DNA from: a virus
IMG/VR virus record: IMGVR_UViG_3300017765_000048
Location: 1-25,786 of that record
Strand: one strand, 5' to 3'
DNA: 25,786 nucleotides
The translations under genes and the position numbers were made by a program. This document shows positions 22,389 through 25,786 of this stretch, in pieces; positions within the stretch are counted from its first letter, which is position 1, and each line of letters opens with the position of its first letter. The notes under the pieces are model-generated. The model saw nothing but the letters and a program-made list of their open reading frames with translations, was not told the DNA's origin and made no database searches.

Positions 22389-24932
22389 GTGGATGAAGGG
22401 GAGAGGTTGCCCATCCGTCTCGTGCAAGAGAACGGAGACACCATCTCCCTTGATGCAACCAGCGTGGACATCGTAGTGGAACGAGTTCAATCCAACTTTG
22501 CTCTGCCACTTTTGGACGCCAAGAAAATGGGCATTGACCTCAATCAATCGTCTGTACAGATTGAAATCCAAGGTGTGTTGGCTGACGATGAAGGGCAAGA
22601 GGCCACGGCTCAGGCCACGGCCATTCTTGATTTCTACCAACCACAGCAAGTGGTCACTTGGGGTCAGCCAGTTGCTGGAGGCGGTGGCACTCCGGGTGGT
22701 CCGGTGTCCTCCGGTTTCAACATGCGAGGCTCATCGGGGTCGTTCGGCTCTACAACAGGACTTGGCGGTACGACCGGCAACAGCGGTTCGTTTTCAGGCG
22801 GCATCGGCGGCTCGCTTGGCGGGGGCTTGACCGATGTCAACGACCTCGGCAATCGCATTTTGCAATACTGGAACTTTAAGCACATTGACTTCCCTGTAGC
22901 CTACTGGGTGGAAGAGAGCGGCGCACTACTCAATCCGGTCACCAGTGGCCTGCAACTGTGGCTCAAGGCAGACGCTTTGTCGCACGCTTCGGGAACAGCA
23001 ATCACTTCGTGGGCAGACAGCAGTGGCAACGGTAGATTGGCTTCGCAAGCCGACAGTTCCAAGCAACCTGTTTATCGCACGGAAGGTGTGAACGGTCAGC
23101 CTTATGTCCGCTTTGATGGCTCCAACGATGTCATGGAAGTTCCGTTTGAAGCCTTTTTCAATTCCGAAGAGTTTGTCGTATTTGCGGTTACCAAGCACAG
23201 TGGTACGGGAGGAGATTCACCAATTCTCAGTTCTGATGGCAACGGCTACAGTCTCATCTATGAGGTGTTCAGCACCACCCCGACAGTCACATCCAAAACG
23301 AGGATAACTTGGAAAGAGGCAGGCTCTGTTGACCATGAAACAACAACAAGCGCTGACATTACCAACACTGATGCGTTTATTCTCACCTACACTATGAAAG
23401 ACACGGGCGACCCCGCCGACGGCCAATCAGATACGGCAAAGTTGTTCATCAACGGCGATGAAAAGGCCAGTCAAACCAGCGGCGTGGATTATGTGCCAAA
23501 TACATCAGTCAATCTCAAAATAGGGGAAAAAAGTGGTGATTTTTTCAAAGGCGACATCTACGAGATTCTCATTTACAACACTGCTCTCACGAACGCTGAG
23601 CGTGAAAGTGTAGAGGGCTATCTCTCCTACAAATACGGCATCAACCTGCCTGCCGGTCACGAATACGCAGGGACAGCAGAGTACAGTCACAACAGCAAGC
23701 ATGTACGCTTGGCGTTTGACCGATTCATGGTTGCCAGCAAAAACGAACCGCACGGTTTCTTCAACAAGCAACGGAACACCAGCATGGTGATTGCGTCAGG
23801 AGGTATATCGGGTAACACGCTTACGGTCACTGGTGGGCAACCAAACCAGTGGTTTGAGCCTACAGAGAGTGAACGGTTAAATCGTGTGTTGTTTTTCCGA
23901 GGCTCAAGTTTTGTCACCGACTCCAACGACGACATTTTCTTTGGCTCAGTCGTCAGCGTCACGGCTGACGCTTTGACCATCAACCCGCACAGCACAGGCG
24001 TAACACTGCAAGCAGGCGACCAAATCTACATCGCTCCCGTCAATTATTCCGACCCCGGACTGATTGGACGCACAGGCTCACCTGTCATCATTTTGCCCAT
24101 CAAGAACGCCGACACCTTTAGCGAAACCGCCGCTGTTGAGAAGGCGGTGGGGCCGGAGTTCCCGACGCACGAGGACGGCTCAGCAAGGGACGATAACACG
24201 CTCACAAGGACCGACGAGTACATCACTTCGTTGGTTTCCAAAGCACTGACTGCTTCGTACATTGATTTGGGCAAAGCCGTCAATGCCTCGGGCGACACCA
24301 CCATGGACAAAGTTTTCACAACGGTGATTTCAAAGTCGGCACACGACCACAACTGTCGTTTGACCATCACTCAGCAACACGCCTCTTCGCTGGGCGCTTT
24401 GTCGGACACCATCAACACGACGCTTGGTGTGGGGCAAATGCCCGTCACACAAGGCTTCTCGGGCGGTCGCAGTGGAAAGCGCGTGAAGAGTGGTGGAGAC
24501 AAAGCGCAGGATTTGCTGGGTATTCTCGCCAACAGCAACAACTACGCTGGTAACCCCGACCTCAACTTCGCTACAAAAATACTGAGCATGGGTGTTGACT
24601 TTTTGGAAAATCAAATCAAATCTGTGGACCACACTGGCGATTACATCAGGGGCATTCAGATTCCGTACCTCACGCATGTCACGAAGGGAAAGAATGTGCT
24701 GGATTCGCATGTGGCACAGCGCAACTTTTTCTTGACAACTGAGGGCTCTACCGGTGGCAAACTTTCGGGCATCAATGAGATTCATGCTTCAAGGTTGTTT
24801 TCGCACAGCGCAGAGGGGCACCGCAAAAACGGCATCAGCGGACTGGTGACGGATTTGAGTGTGAGTAGGGAAGCCGAGATGAAGGCATACGAGTTCAGTT
24901 TGAGGTTTGAGGCCGCTGACATCATTTTGTGA
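22389..24932 (+). CDS. Distal tail protein with inserted LamG/ConA-like lectin domain
   Basis: The start is GTG 22389 with AGGAGTGG upstream; the nearby ATG is out of frame. The product has 847 residues. Residues 1-90 are a beta domain, 96-147 a Gly/Ser-rich linker, 187-418 a LamG/concanavalin-A-like fold (LQLWLKADALS, ITSWADSSGNG, PYVRFDGSNDVMEV, GDIYEILIYNTALTNAERE, VEGYLSYKYGI), and 430-847 a mixed region ending EFSLRFEAADIIL, like distal-tail or baseplate hub proteins. Lectin folds of this type bind sugars, so it may touch the host surface. It follows the ruler candidate, where distal tail genes usually lie. The LamG part is well supported; the tail-tip role is inferred from context. Confidence 0.72.
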   Translation: MDEGERLPIRLVQENGDTISLDATSVDIVVERVQSNFALPLLDAKKMGIDLNQSSVQIEIQGVLADDEGQEATAQATAILDFYQPQQVVTWGQPVAGGGGTPGGPVSSGFNMRGSSGSFGSTTGLGGTTGNSGSFSGGIGGSLGGGLTDVNDLGNRILQYWNFKHIDFPVAYWVEESGALLNPVTSGLQLWLKADALSHASGTAITSWADSSGNGRLASQADSSKQPVYRTEGVNGQPYVRFDGSNDVMEVPFEAFFNSEEFVVFAVTKHSGTGGDSPILSSDGNGYSLIYEVFSTTPTVTSKTRITWKEAGSVDHETTTSADITNTDAFILTYTMKDTGDPADGQSDTAKLFINGDEKASQTSGVDYVPNTSVNLKIGEKSGDFFKGDIYEILIYNTALTNAERESVEGYLSYKYGINLPAGHEYAGTAEYSHNSKHVRLAFDRFMVASKNEPHGFFNKQRNTSMVIASGGISGNTLTVTGGQPNQWFEPTESERLNRVLFFRGSSFVTDSNDDIFFGSVVSVTADALTINPHSTGVTLQAGDQIYIAPVNYSDPGLIGRTGSPVIILPIKNADTFSETAAVEKAVGPEFPTHEDGSARDDNTLTRTDEYITSLVSKALTASYIDLGKAVNASGDTTMDKVFTTVISKSAHDHNCRLTITQQHASSLGALSDTINTTLGVGQMPVTQGFSGGRSGKRVKSGGDKAQDLLGILANSNNYAGNPDLNFATKILSMGVDFLENQIKSVDHTGDYIRGIQIPYLTHVTKGKNVLDSHVAQRNFFLTTEGSTGGKLSGINEIHASRLFSHSAEGHRKNGISGLVTDLSVSREAEMKAYEFSLRFEAADIIL

Positions 24933-24941
24933 GGTGCAAGC

Positions 24942-25786
24942 ATGGCGACTCCAATCAGATTATTGGGCGGTTTGCAAAATGAGTTGCAAATGGATTTGCT
25001 GGCACAAGCGATTGACATCAGTGTTGACAGAAACGCTTCTCACTTCCCGACGCCCAACAACATCCTGAAACGCTTTGCGATTGATACCAACACGCCGAGA
25101 GTCATGGTGGAGATAAACGGGGTCATCATTGGTGACGAGGGTAGCGAGACGCACCAAGGTGGGAGTACAATCACAGATAGTTCTGTGCCGCTTCGCACAC
25201 TCATCAATTTTGGTAGCATGTTACCCACCGAACCGTTCAGCGCATTCAAACCTACAGGCTTTGGCACGGTTCACTTGACGAGTTATTCGTACGCCACCAG
25301 CAACATCAACAAGGATTTTCCAACCTTTGTCACTGACCGCCAGTACACGGTTGGGGCCACAAACACCATCAGCGGTGCCACGGCGCTGGGCAACAGGCGT
25401 GTCAAAAGGTGGGCATCGTCTGCCAACCTCGCCGCTAAAATCCAAACCACCTTGAAGTTCACAGGGAGTTCCAGCATAGGTGCTACAGGGGCACTGTCAC
25501 TGGAGACCATTCTTTCGGTTGGCGGTTCGGCCATATCCATCTCAAACAACCCAAGCGAAATAGGGGCGTCTGCTTTGCTGAATGTCGGCGACCGGGTGAT
25601 AAAGAACGACGGCACTTTTCTTGGAGAAGTGTCGGCTTTGACTGACACGGCCGTGACTTTCAAGGATGCCTTGACCTCCGCCATCACGGCCAACGATGAA
25701 GTCTATGTTTCACCAAAGTGCTTCAATGAAAGAAACGAGTTTGTAGGATTTGTTATAGGCATGTACGACGACTCCAGCGTCAGTCA
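24942..25786 (+). CDS. Tail/baseplate protein, 3' end outside window
   Basis: ATG 24942 follows GAGGTGC at 24931-24937, nine bases after the previous stop, and the frame stays open to the window end (281 codons seen). The visible part begins with a helix or strand (MATPIRLLGGLQNELQMDLL) and continues with Thr- and Ser-rich strands. Near codons 210-260 there is a short beta unit (VGDRVIKNDGTFLGEVS, then NDEVYVSPK) like one in the preceding protein (GSVVSVTADALTINP, AGDQIYIAPV). That suggests related domains in the tail tip. Family not recognised. It is probably a baseplate, hub or fibre protein by position. Confidence 0.68.
   Translation, partial: MATPIRLLGGLQNELQMDLLAQAIDISVDRNASHFPTPNNILKRFAIDTNTPRVMVEINGVIIGDEGSETHQGGSTITDSSVPLRTLINFGSMLPTEPFSAFKPTGFGTVHLTSYSYATSNINKDFPTFVTDRQYTVGATNTISGATALGNRRVKRWASSANLAAKIQTTLKFTGSSSIGATGALSLETILSVGGSAISISNNPSEIGASALLNVGDRVIKNDGTFLGEVSALTDTAVTFKDALTSAITANDEVYVSPKCFNERNEFVGFVIGMYDDSSVS

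Noticed and set aside
1-25786. tRNA, rRNA, CRISPR arrays, insertion sequences, intrinsic terminators
   Set aside because: Looked for cloverleaf-like segments, repeat-spacer patterns, transposase genes with inverted repeats, and GC hairpins followed by T runs between genes; none was convincing by eye. The only strong hairpin near a T run is inside the tail-chaperone overlap, with the T run before it.

Overview
This window is the morphogenesis block of a double-stranded DNA tailed virus (Caudoviricetes-type), or of a provirus of one. All genes lie on the + strand and are packed end to end. Many neighbours overlap as TGATG, TAATG or ATGA, and no gene-free stretch exceeds about 35 bases. Most stops are TGA. 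Ribosome binding sites are mostly GGTGA or GAGGTG types, which pair with the 3' end of both archaeal and bacterial 16S rRNA. An archaeal host is suggested, not proven. The pointers are an A/T-rich TATA-like box centred about 27 bases before the protease ATG, which lacks a good ribosome binding site (a leaderless archaeal layout), and several archaeal-looking features such as zinc-knuckle insertions in the portal. A marine euryarchaeal (Poseidoniales, magrovirus-like) host is a guess from general appearance.

Layout. (1) 2-1329: two proteins of unknown function, rich in Ala/Pro/Gly and Gly/Arg, the first cut by the window edge. (2) 1329-5881: large terminase, a helical protein ending in a LAGLIDADG homing-endonuclease domain, and the portal. 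(3) 5911-12732: three small unknown proteins and then one giant 1891-residue protein. The giant has coiled coils in its middle and, near its C-terminus, what looks like an ATP-dependent DNA-ligase fold lacking its catalytic lysine. (4) 12763-15320: prohead protease with an in-frame nested scaffold, then an HK97-fold major capsid protein. (5) 15357-17045: five small proteins, including a likely head-decoration candidate, a HeH/SAP-like domain protein and a zinc-ribbon protein. (6) 17052-21240: head-tail adaptor with a large insertion, a tail-terminator-like protein and a very large tail-tube-like protein. (7) 21251-24932: a small linker gene, the tail assembly chaperone pair joined by a probable -1 ribosomal frameshift, a very short tape-measure-like protein, and a distal tail protein carrying an inserted LamG/ConA-like lectin domain. 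(8) 24942 to the end: the start of another tail/baseplate protein, cut by the window edge.

How the genes fit together. Terminase and portal package DNA into a prohead built from the major capsid protein on a scaffold. The scaffold is probably made both as the C-terminal part of the protease and from its own internal start. The protease then clears the scaffold. The adaptor and terminator join the head to a tail whose tube, chaperones, ruler and tip follow in the usual order.

The least ordinary items are: the ligase-like pseudoenzyme domain inside the giant protein; a C-terminal peptide (SMDWS-E/D-I/V-H-x-LA) shared between the scaffold and a small protein upstream of the giant gene; a strong two-tier hairpin five bases after a run of five T in the tail-chaperone overlap; the zinc-binding insertions in the portal; and the 139-residue candidate ruler. 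No tRNA, rRNA, CRISPR, insertion sequence or clear terminator was seen.
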